DNA from: Sphingomonas japonica
GTDB taxonomy: Bacteria; Pseudomonadota; Alphaproteobacteria; Sphingomonadales; Sphingomonadaceae
DNA length: 64,000 bases
NCBI RefSeq assembly: GCF_006346325.1
Contig: NZ_VDYR01000001.1
Coordinates: forward strand, 2,009,501-2,073,500
Direction: 5' to 3'
Made by a program: the position numbers and the translations under genes. The notes under the pieces are model-generated. The model did no database searches, had not been told where the DNA came from, and worked only from the letters and a program-made list of their open reading frames with translations. This document shows, piece by piece, positions 8,478 through 18,543 of this stretch (the stretch's first letter is position 1; each line of letters opens with the position of its first letter).

Positions 8478-9599
8478 ATGAAGGCTACGATCGAACGCGC
8501 GACGCTGCTGAAGGGGCTGAGCCACGTCCAGTCGGTGGTCGAGCGCCGCAACACCATTCCGATCCTGTCGAACGTGCTGATCGAGGCGCAGGCCAGCGGC
8601 GCGATTCGGCTGATGGCGACCGACCTCGATCTCCAGATCGACGAGACCATCGCCGCCGCGGTCGATCAGCCTGGCGCGACGACGGTGTCGGCGCACACGC
8701 TGTTCGACATCGCGCGCAAGCTACCCGAAGGCGCGCAGGTCGAGCTTTCCGCGGCGGAGAACCGGCTGACCATCGTCGCCGGACGTGCGCGCTTCTCGCT
8801 CGGCACGCTGCCGCGCGACGATTTCCCGGTGATCGCCGAGGGCGAGCTGCCGACGGTGTTCGAACTGCCGGCCGAGACGCTGAAGGCGATCGTCGACAAG
8901 ACCCGCTTCGCGATCTCGACCGAAGAGACGCGCTATTATCTCAACGGCATCTTCCTTCACGTCGCCGAGGACGGCCCGGGCAATTCCCCGGTGCTCAAGG
9001 CGGCGGCGACCGACGGCCATCGGCTTGCGCGCATCACCATGCCGCGCCCGGCCGGCGCCGAAGCGATGCCCGACGTCATCGTGCCCCGCAAATGCGTCGC
9101 CGAACTGCGCAAGCTGCTCGACGAGATCGACGGATCGGTCGGCGTGTCGCTGTCGGGCAGCAAGATCCGCTTCGACCTGGGCCAGGCGATCCTGACGTCG
9201 AAGCTGATCGACGGCACCTTTCCCGATTATTCGCGCGTCATCCCGAGCGGCAACGACAAGCTGCTGAAGCTCGATCCCAAAAGCTTCATGGCCGGGGTCG
9301 ATCGCGTCTCGACGATCGCCACCGAAAAGACCCGCGCGGTCAAGATGGCGCTCGACCGCGACAAGATCACCCTGTCGGTGACGTCGCCGGAGAACGGCAC
9401 CGCGGCCGAGGAAGTCCCCGGCGACTATGCGGCGATGCCGTTCGAGATCGGCTTCAACAGCCGCTACCTGATGGACATTCTCGGCCAGATCGAAGGCGAC
9501 AGCGTCGAGGTCCACCTCGCCGACGCCGCCGCGCCGACGCTGATCCGCGAAAATGACAGCTCGCCGGCGCTGTACGTGCTGATGCCGATGCGGGTGTGA
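8478..9599 (+). CDS. dnaN: DNA polymerase III beta subunit (sliding clamp)
   Basis: 373 residues, the normal clamp length, with three similar domains. Recognisable stretches are MKATIERATLLKGLSHVQSV, RNTIPILSNVLIE, TDLDLQIDE, the TDGHRLARI strand of the second domain, and the C-terminal NDSSPALYVLMPMRV. The dimeric ring holds DNA polymerases and repair factors on DNA. It is not next to dnaA, recF or gyrB here, and I saw no cluster of DnaA boxes, so this is not evidence for a replication origin. The stop overlaps the GTG start of the next gene (GTGA). Confidence 0.97.
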   Translation: MKATIERATLLKGLSHVQSVVERRNTIPILSNVLIEAQASGAIRLMATDLDLQIDETIAAAVDQPGATTVSAHTLFDIARKLPEGAQVELSAAENRLTIVAGRARFSLGTLPRDDFPVIAEGELPTVFELPAETLKAIVDKTRFAISTEETRYYLNGIFLHVAEDGPGNSPVLKAAATDGHRLARITMPRPAGAEAMPDVIVPRKCVAELRKLLDEIDGSVGVSLSGSKIRFDLGQAILTSKLIDGTFPDYSRVIPSGNDKLLKLDPKSFMAGVDRVSTIATEKTRAVKMALDRDKITLSVTSPENGTAAEEVPGDYAAMPFEIGFNSRYLMDILGQIEGDSVEVHLADAAAPTLIRENDSSPALYVLMPMRV

Positions 9600-10126
9600 C
9601 GCCGGCGGCGTTCCGCGCCGAACAGCGCGGCGTCGCGCGGAAGATGGCCGCGGCGCTCGCCATCACCGTCACAATCCTGTCCGCCGCATTGGTGTGGCCC
9701 TGGTCTGCGGCCGAGCGGATCGATCGCGCCTCGGCCGCGGCGATCGCTGCGCTTTTCATTGTCGCATGGCTTGCCGCGGCTATTGGCGATGTCGCACGCC
9801 AGCGCTTCTTTTCGGCCACGGACATAGCCGGCAGCGGGTCGGGCGCAGCCGATGGCGCGATCCGCGGTGGCATCGCCATCCTACAGAACACCCTGGAGCA
9901 GGTCACTCTGGCGATCCCGGTATATCTGGCGATCGCCGTCCTGCTGCCACATCCGGGACCAGTGCTGGCCGCGCTCGTCGCACTTTTCTGCATGGGACGC
10001 CTGCTGTTCTGGCGCGGCTGTCCGCGCGGCGCCTCCGCGCGGGCCTTCGGCTTCGCTCTGACCTTCTATCCCACGGTGGCCGGTCTCGGCATCGCCCTGT
10101 TCGTCGGCATCGCCCACCTGGGATAG
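9596..10126 (+). CDS. MAPEG-like membrane protein
   Basis: 176 residues starting at GTG 9596, overlapping the dnaN stop. Four hydrophobic segments (about 22-40, 47-65, 105-125, 150-172) and the motif QNTLEQ before the third helix, then GRLLFWRGC, fit the MAPEG family (membrane-associated proteins of eicosanoid and glutathione metabolism). The bacterial members have no settled function. The coupling to dnaN is positional only. The MAPEG call rests on the NTLEQ and GRLLFW motifs and the four-helix topology. Confidence 0.65.
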   Translation: MTPAAFRAEQRGVARKMAAALAITVTILSAALVWPWSAAERIDRASAAAIAALFIVAWLAAAIGDVARQRFFSATDIAGSGSGAADGAIRGGIAILQNTLEQVTLAIPVYLAIAVLLPHPGPVLAALVALFCMGRLLFWRGCPRGASARAFGFALTFYPTVAGLGIALFVGIAHLG

Positions 10127-10142
10127 CGGCGTCCCAATCGCG

Positions 10143-11375
10143 TCACCCCGCGTGCTTGGCGATCCACGCTTCCAGCACCGGCGCGATCTTCGTGCGCCAT
10201 TTGGAGCCGTTGAAGATGCCGTAATGGCCGACACCCTCGGCCATCAGGTACCGCTTGTCGGCATCCGCCAGCTTCGTCGCCAGCGTCAGCGCCGCGCGGG
10301 TCTGGCCGAGCCCCGAAATATCGTCGCGCTCGCCCTCGATCGCCAGCAGCGCGGTGTCGGTGATCGCCGCCGGATCGACCGGGCGTCCGCGATGCGTCAT
10401 CGTGCCATTGGGCAGCGCATGCGTCTGGAACACCAGATCGACGGTCTGGAGGTAGAATTCGGCGGTCATGTCGCACACCGCGCGATACTCGTCGTAGAAA
10501 TCCTTGGTCGCATCGGCGCTGTCGCCATCGCCGCCGACGAGGTGCTTGAACATCTCGTAATGCGAGATCATGTGGCTGCCCAAATTCATCGACATGAACC
10601 CGGCAAGCTGCAGGAAGCCCGGATAGACGCGGCGGCCGGCGCCGGCATAGGTCATCGGCACGGTCGCGACGACATTCTGTTCGAACCAGGCGTGCGGGCG
10701 TTCGGTTGCCAGCGTGTTGACCGCAGTCGGTGCTTCGCGCGTGTCGATCGGTCCGCCCATCATCGTCAGCGTGCGCGGGCGATTGGGGTGCTCGTCCGCG
10801 TTCATCAGCGCGACCGCGGCATAGCAGGGCACCGATGGCTGGCATACCGCGAGCATGTGACTGCGCGCGTCGCCCTCGGCTCCCATCGCCGCGAGAAAGG
10901 CGATGACATAGTCGATATAGTCGTCGAGGTCGAAACGTCCTTCGGACACCGGCACCAGCTTGGCGTCGCGCCAGTCGGTGATGTAGACATCGGCGAACGG
11001 CAGCATGCGCTCGACCGTGCCGCGCAGCAGCGTCGCATAATGGCCCGACATCGGCGCGACGATCAGCAGCTTGGGACCACCCTCGACTCCGTCGCGAACG
11101 AAATGCTTGAGCTGGCCGAACGGCTTGCGCAGCACGATCTCTTCCGAAACCGCGACGCTCCTGCCGTCCACTATCGTCGTATCGAGCCCGAAGGCGGGTT
11201 TGCCGCGCGGTGCAGCGGCATGCGCGAATACCTCGAGCGCCGATCCGAGCACCGGCCCGCCGCCGAAATACGCGAACGGATTGGCAGGATTGCTCAACAG
11301 CCCCGCCCCGACATTGGCGAGCGCACTGGCACCCGCCAGCATCGAGCGCTGCAATTCATAGGCATTGTAGAGCAT
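10143..11375 (-). CDS. phaZ: Intracellular polyhydroxyalkanoate depolymerase
   Basis: 410 residues. ATG 11375 is preferred because GGGGAG lies just upstream; the longer frame from 11414 has no such site. It is an alpha/beta hydrolase that releases hydroxyacyl units from stored PHB. The nucleophile position is Cys178 in VCQPSVP, as in the Cys-type intracellular PhaZ group rather than the Ser lipase box. The acid lies in GERDDISGLGQT and the histidine in GVGHYGIFNGSKW near the C-terminus. No phaC or phasin gene is in the window. It is divergent from the ABC exporter gene. Confidence 0.93.
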   Translation of the reverse strand: MLYNAYELQRSMLAGASALANVGAGLLSNPANPFAYFGGGPVLGSALEVFAHAAAPRGKPAFGLDTTIVDGRSVAVSEEIVLRKPFGQLKHFVRDGVEGGPKLLIVAPMSGHYATLLRGTVERMLPFADVYITDWRDAKLVPVSEGRFDLDDYIDYVIAFLAAMGAEGDARSHMLAVCQPSVPCYAAVALMNADEHPNRPRTLTMMGGPIDTREAPTAVNTLATERPHAWFEQNVVATVPMTYAGAGRRVYPGFLQLAGFMSMNLGSHMISHYEMFKHLVGGDGDSADATKDFYDEYRAVCDMTAEFYLQTVDLVFQTHALPNGTMTHRGRPVDPAAITDTALLAIEGERDDISGLGQTRAALTLATKLADADKRYLMAEGVGHYGIFNGSKWRTKIAPVLEAWIAKHAG

Positions 11376-11528
11376 GTAGATCTCCCCTGCCGCTCGATCA
11401 TCAAACGACAGCATTTGTCCGATCTATAGCGTAGCGCTGCTGCGGTGCAACGCCGAGCCGTGCCGATGCGACGACCGGATGCACAGGCGGTTCCCAATCG
11501 GGGCGGTTGCGGCTAGTCCCGAACCATC

Positions 11529-13331
11529 ATGGCCGATGCACCCAGCGCCCCCCTGCCCCCGCCAGCCCCGCCCGCCCCGCCCAAGCGCCGGTTGAGCAAT
11601 CTCACCATCGTATGGGGCTATACGTCGCGTTATCCGTTGCAGCTGGCCGCGGCGATCCTGGCACTGCTGTGCGCGGCGGGAGCGACCTTGTGGATCCCGC
11701 GCACCTTCCAGCAGGTCGTCGACAACGGCTTTGGCGGCGACGGCGACGCCGCGGCGATCGCGCCCTATTTCCAGGGGCTGCTGATCGTCGTGGTGATCCT
11801 GTCGCTGGCGACGGCGGCGCGCTTCTATTTCGTGTCGTGGCTCGGCGAGCGCACGGTGGCGGACATGCGCGCGGCAGTGCACCGCAACCTGCTGCGCCTG
11901 TCGCCGCAATGGTTCGAGGAGAACCGCCCTTCCGAGATCGCCTCGCGCCTCACCGCCGACACCGCGGTGGTCGAACAGATCGTCGGGACGACGGTGTCGG
12001 TGGCGCTCAGGAACCTGCTGATCGGCGTCGGCGGGGTGATCTATCTGTTCACGCTCGCGCCCAAGCTGGCGGCGCTGCTGATCCTGGGCATCCCGCTGAT
12101 CATCGCGCCGATCATCTGGCTGGGCGGCAAGGTGCGGCGATTCTCTCGCACCAGCCAGGACCGCATCGCCGATATCGGCACGATCGCCAGCGAGACACTG
12201 GGCGCGATGAAGATCGTCCAGGCGTTCGGGCAGGAACGGCGTGAGGCGGATCGCTTCGCCGGTGCGGTCGATCGAGGATTCGCTGCAGCCAAGCTGCGCT
12301 TCGGCACGCGCGCGGTGATGACGGCGCTGGTCATCTTCGTGCTGTTCGGCGCGGTCACGCTGATCATGTGGGACGCGGTGTCCGACGTCGCCGCCGGGCG
12401 CGTCACCGGCGGATCGATCACCGCGTTCGTCATCACCGCCGGGCTCGTCACCGGCGCATTCGGCGCGCTCACCGAAGTCTATGGCGATCTGTTGCGCGCA
12501 TCGGGCGCGGCCGCGAGGCTCGCCGAACTGCTCGCGCAGGAGCCGCAGATCGCCGCGCCCGCCAATCCGGTCGCGCTGCCGCAGCCGCCGCGCGGGGAAG
12601 TGGCGTTCGACCATGTCACCTTCCGCTATCCTACCCGCACCGAACATGCCGCGCTCCACGACTTCTCGCTCGACGTCGCGGCGGGCGACACCGTCGCCGT
12701 GGTCGGGCCGTCGGGGGCGGGCAAATCGACGCTGTTCCAGCTCGTCCAGCGCTTCTACGATCCCGAGGCCGGCGAGATCCGCGTCGATGGCGTGCCGCTA
12801 CCCGCCGCCGATCCGGCGGAAATCCGCAAGCGCATCGCGATCGTGCCGCAGGAAACCGTGATCTTCGCCGCGACGGCGCGCGACAATCTGCGCTATGGCC
12901 GCTGGGACGCGAGCGATGCCGAATTGTGGCACGCCGCCGACGCCGCCAACGCCAGCGAGTTTCTGCGCGCGCTGCCGCAGGGGCTCGACACCTTCCTTGG
13001 CGAGGACGGCGCGCGGCTGTCGGGCGGGCAGCGGCAACGCGTCGCCATCGCGCGCGCGCTGCTGCGCGACGCACCGATCCTGCTGCTCGACGAAGCGACC
13101 TCGGCGCTCGATGCCGAAAGCGAGCGGCTGGTTCAGGACGCGCTCGACCGGCTGATGGCGAACCGCACGACGCTGGTGATCGCGCACCGCCTGGCCACAG
13201 TGCGCGCCGCCGGGCGCATCGTCGTGATGGATGCAGGGCGCATCGTCGAGGTCGGCACGCATGGCGACCTGATCGCCCGCGGCGGGCTCTATGCGCGGCT
13301 CGCCAGCCTGCAGTTCAGCGAAGCGGCGTGA
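11529..13331 (+). CDS. MsbA-type ABC exporter, fused membrane and ATPase domains
   Basis: 600 residues: a Pro/Ala-rich cytoplasmic N-terminus, six membrane helices (about 35-320) and one nucleotide-binding domain. Walker A is GPSGAGKST (about 393), the Q-loop IVPQE, the signature LSGGQRQR (about 497), Walker B ILLLDEATSALD (about 517) and the switch histidine IAHRLA (about 551). It works as a homodimer. The layout is that of lipid or multidrug half-transporters (MsbA, LmrA or BmrA types). The substrate cannot be assigned, and lipid A export is only one option. The gene stands alone, 78 bases before the reductase gene. Confidence 0.92.
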   Translation: MADAPSAPLPPPAPPAPPKRRLSNLTIVWGYTSRYPLQLAAAILALLCAAGATLWIPRTFQQVVDNGFGGDGDAAAIAPYFQGLLIVVVILSLATAARFYFVSWLGERTVADMRAAVHRNLLRLSPQWFEENRPSEIASRLTADTAVVEQIVGTTVSVALRNLLIGVGGVIYLFTLAPKLAALLILGIPLIIAPIIWLGGKVRRFSRTSQDRIADIGTIASETLGAMKIVQAFGQERREADRFAGAVDRGFAAAKLRFGTRAVMTALVIFVLFGAVTLIMWDAVSDVAAGRVTGGSITAFVITAGLVTGAFGALTEVYGDLLRASGAAARLAELLAQEPQIAAPANPVALPQPPRGEVAFDHVTFRYPTRTEHAALHDFSLDVAAGDTVAVVGPSGAGKSTLFQLVQRFYDPEAGEIRVDGVPLPAADPAEIRKRIAIVPQETVIFAATARDNLRYGRWDASDAELWHAADAANASEFLRALPQGLDTFLGEDGARLSGGQRQRVAIARALLRDAPILLLDEATSALDAESERLVQDALDRLMANRTTLVIAHRLATVRAAGRIVVMDAGRIVEVGTHGDLIARGGLYARLASLQFSEAA

Positions 13332-13415
13332 CGGGCGCGCCAAACTAAAAATTGGTGGGTACAGGCGTCTCGATGCCCATATGGGCGGCACTGCGAACCA
13401 CAAGAAAGGTTGATC

Positions 13416-14231
13416 GTGACGGTCGAGACATCCCAGTCACTCGAAGAAATCGCCGAGGCGAAGGGCATGTTCGCGCCGCGCGTAACCTGGGTCCATCACT
13501 GGACTCCCGGGCTGTTCAGCTTTCGTGTCGAACGTCCGCAAAGCTTCCGCTTCACCTCGGGCGAGTTCGTGATGATCGGCCTTGCCCAGCCCGACGGCAA
13601 GCCGCTGCTGCGTGCCTATTCGATCGTCAGCCCGGCATGGGAGGAACATCTCGAATTCTTCTCGGTCAAGGTGCCCGACGGCCCGCTGACCTCGCGCCTC
13701 CAGCATCTCAAGGTCGGTGACCGGGTGCTGATCGGGCGCAAGACTACCGGGACGCTGGTCACCGACGCATTGAAGCCTGCCAAGCATTTGATGATGATCG
13801 GCACCGGCACCGGGCTTGCCCCGTTCCTGTCGATCCTGCGCGACCCCGAGACGCATGAGCGCTTCGAGAACATCGTCATCGCGCATACCGTGCGCCAGCG
13901 CGAAGAGCTTGCCTACCACGATTTCCTGTACGAGGAGATCAAGACCGACGAGATTTTCGGCGAGCTGCTGCGCGATCGATTCACCTACTATCCGACGGTG
14001 ACGCGCGGCGAATTCCACACCCGCGGGCGCATCACCGACCGGTTGCGCGACGGGCTGTTCCGCGCCGATCTGGGCCTCAGCATCGACGATCGCCCCGACA
14101 CGCGCTGGATGATCTGCGGGTCGATGGCGTTCAACAAGGAGATGATCGAGATCCTCGAGGGCTGGGGCATGGACGAAGGCACGCGCAGCAACCCCGGCGA
14201 GTTCGCGGTCGAACGCGCGTTCGTCGGATGA
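13416..14231 (+). CDS. fpr: Ferredoxin--NADP+ reductase
   Basis: 271 residues from GTG 13416, placed 6 bases after AAGAAAGG; the TTG at 13410 abuts that site and is unlikely. The FAD domain has LRAYSIVSPAWEE (the RxYS flavin motif) and the NADP domain has MIGTGTGLAPFLSILRD and MICGSMAFNKEM. It matches the bacterial subclass-II Fpr family, which moves electrons between NADPH and ferredoxin or flavodoxin. The C-terminus ends [10 protein letters not shown], close to the usual end of this class. Its stop overlaps the next gene (ATGA). Confidence 0.93.
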   Translation: MTVETSQSLEEIAEAKGMFAPRVTWVHHWTPGLFSFRVERPQSFRFTSGEFVMIGLAQPDGKPLLRAYSIVSPAWEEHLEFFSVKVPDGPLTSRLQHLKVGDRVLIGRKTTGTLVTDALKPAKHLMMIGTGTGLAPFLSILRDPETHERFENIVIAHTVRQREELAYHDFLYEEIKTDEIFGELLRDRFTYYPTVTRGEFHTRGRITDRLRDGLFRADLGLSIDDRPDTRWMICGSMAFNKEMIEILEGWGMDEGTRSNPGEFAVERAFVG

Positions 14232-15226
14232 CGACGCTCGTTACCGGGGCGGCCGGGTTCATCGGCATGGCAACCGCCGATGCGCTGCTCGCGCGCGGCG
14301 ACGCCGTGATCGGGATCGACAATCTCAACAGCTATTATGATCCGGCGCTCAAGCATGCGCGCGTGGCGCAGTTGAGCGAGCGTCACGGCGATCGGTTCCG
14401 GTTTGTCGAGCTGGACTTCGCCGACCGGGCGGCGTTGGAGGCCGAACTGGGCGGAGCGGAGTTTGACCGCATCGTCCATCTCGGCGCGCAGGCCGGAGTG
14501 CGCTATTCGATCGAGAACCCGCACGCCTATGTCCAGTCGAACCTGGTCGGGCACGTCAACATGCTCGAACTGGCGCGGTCGCGCAGCACCAGCCACTTCG
14601 TCTATGCGTCGTCGTCGTCGGTCTGTGGCGGCAACACCAGCCTGCCGTTCCGGGTCGAGGACCGCACCGACCGCCCGGTGTCGCTCTATGCCGCGACCAA
14701 GCGCTGCGACGAACTGCTCAGCGAGAGCTATGCACACCTCTACCGCTTTCCGCAGTCCGGGTTGCGGTTCTTCACCGTCTACGGTCCCTGGGGCCGCCCC
14801 GATATGGCGCTGTGGATTTTCACCAGGGCGATTTTGGCGGGTCAGCCGATCCCGGTGTTCAACAATGGCGAGATGGAGCGCGACTTCACCTATATCGACG
14901 ACATCGTCGCCGGTGTCGTCGCCGCGCACGACACGCCTCCCGCCGACGACGGCGCTGAAAAGGCGGGCGGAAGCACTGGCCCCCACGCGCTCTACAATAT
15001 CGGCAACAATCGGTCCGAGCCGCTGGGCCGCGTGATCGAGCTGCTTGAGCAGGCGATCGGCAAGCCCGCCATCCGCGACTATCAGCCGATGCAGCCCGGC
15101 GACGTTCCGCGCACCTTTGCCGATATCGACGCGATCCAGCGCGATTTGGGCTATGCCCCGACCACCGGCATCGATGTCGGCATCCCGCGTTTCGTCGACT
15201 GGTATCGACGCTATCACGGCGTCTGA
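14228..15226 (+). CDS. NAD-dependent sugar epimerase (UDP-glucuronate 4-epimerase type)
   Basis: 332 residues. The Rossmann motif is TGAAGFIG (Gly7, Gly10, Gly13) and the catalytic pair is Tyr154 and Lys158 in YAATK. The segments [25 protein letters not shown] and [14 protein letters not shown] are characteristic of the UDP-glucuronate 4-epimerase (CapI-like) branch, which makes UDP-galacturonate for surface polysaccharide. It starts inside the stop of the fpr gene. No other polysaccharide genes are adjacent; a flippase gene lies 20 kb away. Confidence 0.88.
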   Translation: MTTLVTGAAGFIGMATADALLARGDAVIGIDNLNSYYDPALKHARVAQLSERHGDRFRFVELDFADRAALEAELGGAEFDRIVHLGAQAGVRYSIENPHAYVQSNLVGHVNMLELARSRSTSHFVYASSSSVCGGNTSLPFRVEDRTDRPVSLYAATKRCDELLSESYAHLYRFPQSGLRFFTVYGPWGRPDMALWIFTRAILAGQPIPVFNNGEMERDFTYIDDIVAGVVAAHDTPPADDGAEKAGGSTGPHALYNIGNNRSEPLGRVIELLEQAIGKPAIRDYQPMQPGDVPRTFADIDAIQRDLGYAPTTGIDVGIPRFVDWYRRYHGV

Positions 15227-15248
15227 CCGCCGCAACCGAAAGCCTGTC

Positions 15249-16454
15249 ATGCGCGAAGCCGTCATCGTCTCCACTGCCCGCACACCGGTCGCCCGCGCGT
15301 TCAAGGGGGCGTTCAACGATACCGATGCGCCCCAGCTTGCCGCGCACGCGATCAATGCCGCGATCGAGCGCGCCGGGATCGATCCGGTACGGATCGACGA
15401 TCTTGCGCTGGGGGCCGGGTCGCAATGGGGCACGCAGGGCGCCAATGTCGCGCGCACTGCGGTGTTCGCCGCGGGGCTGCCGCTCGGCGTGGCCGCGACC
15501 AGCATCGACCGCAAATGCGCGTCGGGCCTGACCGCGATCGCCTATGCCGCGCGCGGCATCATCGCGGGCGACATGGATGTCGCGGTGGCGGGCGGGGTGG
15601 AATCGATCTCGCTGACCCGCAACGCCCACACGCCGACGTTCCGTGCGCAGCCACAGGTCGTCACCGACCAGGTGCCGCACGCCTATATGGCGATGATCGA
15701 GACTGCCGAGATCGTCGCCGACCGCTACGGCATCTCGCGCGGGGCGCAGGACGCGCTGGCGATGCAGAGCCACCAGCGCGCCGCCGCCGCGACCGCCGAG
15801 GGACGGTTCGCTGACGAGATGGTGCCGATCACGGTCCGCAAGAACCTGATCGCCAAGGATGGCAGCATCGCTGGCCAGGAGGAGGTCACGCTTGCGAGCG
15901 ACGAAGGCATCCGCGCCGACACGACGCTGGAAGCGCTGGCTAACCTGAAGCCGGTGTGGAAAGACGGTCAGGTCGTGCGCGAAGGCCGTTTCGTGACCGC
16001 CGGCAATGCCAGCCAGCTATCCGACGGCGCTTCGGCGCAGGTGCTGATGGACCGCGCCACCGCGCAGGCGGAAGGCCGCCCGATCCTCGGCATCTTCCGC
16101 GGCTTCCAGTCGGCGGGCTGCGCACCCGAGGAAATGGGCATTGGCCCGGTGTTCGCGATCCCCAAGCTGCTTGAGCGCGCCGGGCTGGCGGTCGGCGACA
16201 TCGGGCTGTGGGAAATCAACGAGGCGTTCGCCAGCCAGCTGCTCTATTGCCGCGACCGGCTCGGCATCCCCGACGATCGCCTCAACGTCGACGGCGGCGG
16301 CATCGCCATCGGCCATCCGTTCGGCATGACGGGCAGCCGCCTGGTCGGGCACGCGCTGATCGAGGCGAGGCGCCGCGGCGAGCGTTATGCGGTGGTGTCG
16401 ATGTGCGTCGCGGGCGGCATGGGCGCGGCAGGGCTGTTCGAGGTGGTGGGATAG
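15249..16454 (+). CDS. Acetyl-CoA acyltransferase (thiolase)
   Basis: 401 residues from ATG 15249, 22 bases after the epimerase stop; the frame stays open upstream only because it shadows the epimerase. The acyl-accepting cysteine is Cys90 in DRKCASGL. The conserved histidine is in [13 protein letters not shown] and the second cysteine in [22 protein letters not shown] is the standard thiolase motif. It either degrades 3-ketoacyl-CoA in beta-oxidation or condenses acetyl-CoA for PHA synthesis, and sequence alone does not decide. It converges with the GH43 gene 15 bases away. Confidence 0.93.
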   Translation: MREAVIVSTARTPVARAFKGAFNDTDAPQLAAHAINAAIERAGIDPVRIDDLALGAGSQWGTQGANVARTAVFAAGLPLGVAATSIDRKCASGLTAIAYAARGIIAGDMDVAVAGGVESISLTRNAHTPTFRAQPQVVTDQVPHAYMAMIETAEIVADRYGISRGAQDALAMQSHQRAAAATAEGRFADEMVPITVRKNLIAKDGSIAGQEEVTLASDEGIRADTTLEALANLKPVWKDGQVVREGRFVTAGNASQLSDGASAQVLMDRATAQAEGRPILGIFRGFQSAGCAPEEMGIGPVFAIPKLLERAGLAVGDIGLWEINEAFASQLLYCRDRLGIPDDRLNVDGGGIAIGHPFGMTGSRLVGHALIEARRRGERYAVVSMCVAGGMGAAGLFEVVG

Positions 16455-16469
16455 GTTCGGATCGTCAGA

Positions 16470-17396
16470 TCATGGCGTCATGACGATCGGCGCGATGCTG
16501 CCGTCGTCGCGATACTCCACGCGATCGATCGCCACCTGCCGCTGGCCACGATACGGCCCCTCGCCCGCCACATCTTCCCAGCGGTGATAGGCGATCGACC
16601 AGCTGCCGTCGGCGTTCTCGAAGAATGCGTGGTGCCCCGGCCCCTTGTACCGCCCGGCACTTGCCAGGATTTCACCGCGATAGGTCCACGGTCCCGTCGC
16701 ACCCGGCGCGGTCGAATAGGCGACCGAGTAATTGCCGCGGTTGTAGGACCCGTGGCTGTAGCTGAGATAGTAGAGGTCGCCGCGTCGATGCAGGAACGGC
16801 GCTTCGGTGAATCGCTCGGGCTGCTCGATCGCTACCTCGCGGGCCAGCGTCAGCAGGTCGGGCGCGAGCTCGAACATGCGCAGCCGCGCGCCCGCGCTGC
16901 CGCCCGCGAGCAGATAGGTCTTGCCCAAGGCCGGATCGGCGAACACCATCGGGTCGATCGCCTCGAACCCGTTACCCCCGGTCAGCAGCGGGCGTCCGCT
17001 GTCGATATAGGGGCCGTCGATCCGGTCCGATGTCGCAACGCCGATCCGGCTCGGCGTCGGGTTTTGCGGCCCGACCGAATAGAACAGATAATAGCGCCCG
17101 TTCGCCCTGAACGCATGCGGCGCCCACAGGAAATGCTCGGGCGCGCCGTCCGCGATCCATGCGATGTCCGACATCCGGATCAGTGGCGCGCTGCGTCGCC
17201 AGCCATCGGCGGTGCGCGCCCAGCCGTAGAGCCGGTCGCCGCCGCCGGTCGGGAACAGCCAGGTCTGCCCGTCTTCGATCAGTACCGAGGGATCGGCCCC
17301 GGCGAACAGCGGATTGGTGCGCTGCCCACGCCCCGCATCGACGCATCCGGCGAGCAGCGGCGCGGCCAGCACCGCCGCTGCCCAGCCCGGCCTCAT
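16470..17396 (-). CDS. GH43-family glycosidase, lipoprotein
   Basis: 308 residues. A lipobox (LLAGC, Cys17) predicts a lipid-anchored protein. The five-blade propeller acids of GH43 can be placed: Asp in AGADPSVL, Asp in EAIDPMVF and Glu in FTEAPFLH. The short YYLFYS and YYLSYSHGSYNRGNYSV blade repeats are typical. GH43 enzymes are arabinanases, arabinofuranosidases or xylosidases, and the size suits an arabinan- or xylan-side-chain enzyme. Its ATG overlaps the stop of the clan-A glycosidase as ATGA, so it is the third gene of a galM - glycosidase - GH43 operon. Confidence 0.85.
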   Translation of the reverse strand: MRPGWAAAVLAAPLLAGCVDAGRGQRTNPLFAGADPSVLIEDGQTWLFPTGGGDRLYGWARTADGWRRSAPLIRMSDIAWIADGAPEHFLWAPHAFRANGRYYLFYSVGPQNPTPSRIGVATSDRIDGPYIDSGRPLLTGGNGFEAIDPMVFADPALGKTYLLAGGSAGARLRMFELAPDLLTLAREVAIEQPERFTEAPFLHRRGDLYYLSYSHGSYNRGNYSVAYSTAPGATGPWTYRGEILASAGRYKGPGHHAFFENADGSWSIAYHRWEDVAGEGPYRGQRQVAIDRVEYRDDGSIAPIVMTP

Positions 17397-18526
17397 CGGG
17401 CGGCGCGCTCCGCATTGGCTTCGCTGGTCATGCGCTTGATCATGTCGACTTCGGCCTGGCGATAGGCGGTGCCGTCGCTGCGCAGGACGTCGTGGAACCA
17501 GATCGTCGGCTCGTCATAGGTATAGGGCTTTTTCCAGCTGTCCCACGGGAAGCGGGTCTGCGACTTGCCGTCGACAAAGCCCCAGTTGAACATCGCGATG
17601 TTGTATTTGCGGCCCAGCGGCAGCGACCCGTCGAACGTCGATCCGTTGCCGCGCGCCATATATTCGGTGCACAGCACGGGGCGGCCATAGCTCAGCATCT
17701 GCTTGGCGCGGCGCTCGAACTGTTCGGGCCAGTTATAGTCGTGGAAGCTGTTGACGTCGCTGCGGCTGACCTGGATCTTCTCGACCGCGTCGAGGCTGTC
17801 GCGCTTGTCCCATGTCTCGCCGATCCAGAGGCCACTGGTCAGCGGCTGGGTCGGATCGACGCTCTGTGCCCAGTCGAACACCTGCCCGAGCAGCCCGGCG
17901 ACCAGCGCGGTCTTGTTCGGCGTCGGCTTGTAATTACCGCCGCCGCCATTGTTGGGCTCGTTCCACACGTCCCAGGCAAGGATGCGGTCGTCGTCGGCGA
18001 AGCTGCCGACCACGTCCTTCACATAGGCTTCGAGCTTGTCATACTGGCTCTTGTCCGCCAGCCGTGCCGCGCCCGGCGCCTGCATCCAGCCCGAATTATG
18101 GACCCCCGGGATCGGCGGACGCTGCGGCCCCGCTACCGGATCGGGATCCCAGCAGCTGTCGAACAGCACGAACATCGGCTTGATATTGTGCCGCGCCGCG
18201 ATCTCGAGGAAGGTGTTCATCCGCTGCTTGAGGCCCGCCGCGTCGTTCTCCCACAGCATGTTGTGGAGATAGACGCGCATCGTGTTCATGCCCATCTTCG
18301 CCGCCCAGCCGAGCTCCTGATCGATCTGCTCGGGATTGAAGGTATCGGCCTGCCACATCGCGAACTGGTTGATCGCGTCGCGATTATTGTAGTTGGCGCC
18401 GACCAGCCACGGCTGTTCGCCATACCAGGCCTTGGCCTGCGCCGGGGTCCAGATGTCACGCGCCTGCGCGGGCTGGGCGGCAAGCGCGGCGACGGCCGTA
18501 CCGGCAATCAGGAAGATGCGGTTCAT
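17393..18526 (-). CDS. Secreted clan-A glycoside hydrolase (xylanase/GH5-like)
   Basis: 377 residues from ATG 18526, preceded by GGAGAG. The signal peptide ends AQPAQA. The barrel shows MGMNTMRVYLHNMLWE, then the acid/base glutamate in AWDVWNEPNN and the nucleophile glutamate in VLCTEYMARGNGS, the strand-4 and strand-7 pattern of clan A (GH2/GH5/GH39-like). Homologues in related bacteria are often named 1,4-beta-xylanase, but the exact family and substrate need a profile search. It is the middle gene of the operon, 17 bases after galM. Confidence 0.78.
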   Translation of the reverse strand: MNRIFLIAGTAVAALAAQPAQARDIWTPAQAKAWYGEQPWLVGANYNNRDAINQFAMWQADTFNPEQIDQELGWAAKMGMNTMRVYLHNMLWENDAAGLKQRMNTFLEIAARHNIKPMFVLFDSCWDPDPVAGPQRPPIPGVHNSGWMQAPGAARLADKSQYDKLEAYVKDVVGSFADDDRILAWDVWNEPNNGGGGNYKPTPNKTALVAGLLGQVFDWAQSVDPTQPLTSGLWIGETWDKRDSLDAVEKIQVSRSDVNSFHDYNWPEQFERRAKQMLSYGRPVLCTEYMARGNGSTFDGSLPLGRKYNIAMFNWGFVDGKSQTRFPWDSWKKPYTYDEPTIWFHDVLRSDGTAYRQAEVDMIKRMTSEANAERAAR

Positions 18527-18543
18527 CGAAATCTCTCCGTGGG

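Noticed and set aside
8478-9599. Replication origin near dnaN
   Set aside because: No dnaA, recF or gyrB nearby and no cluster of DnaA boxes seen in the flanks.
13988-15514. 508-codon minus-strand open frame over the epimerase and fpr end
   Set aside because: Antisense to two well-identified genes with strong motifs; no ribosome site or family pattern.
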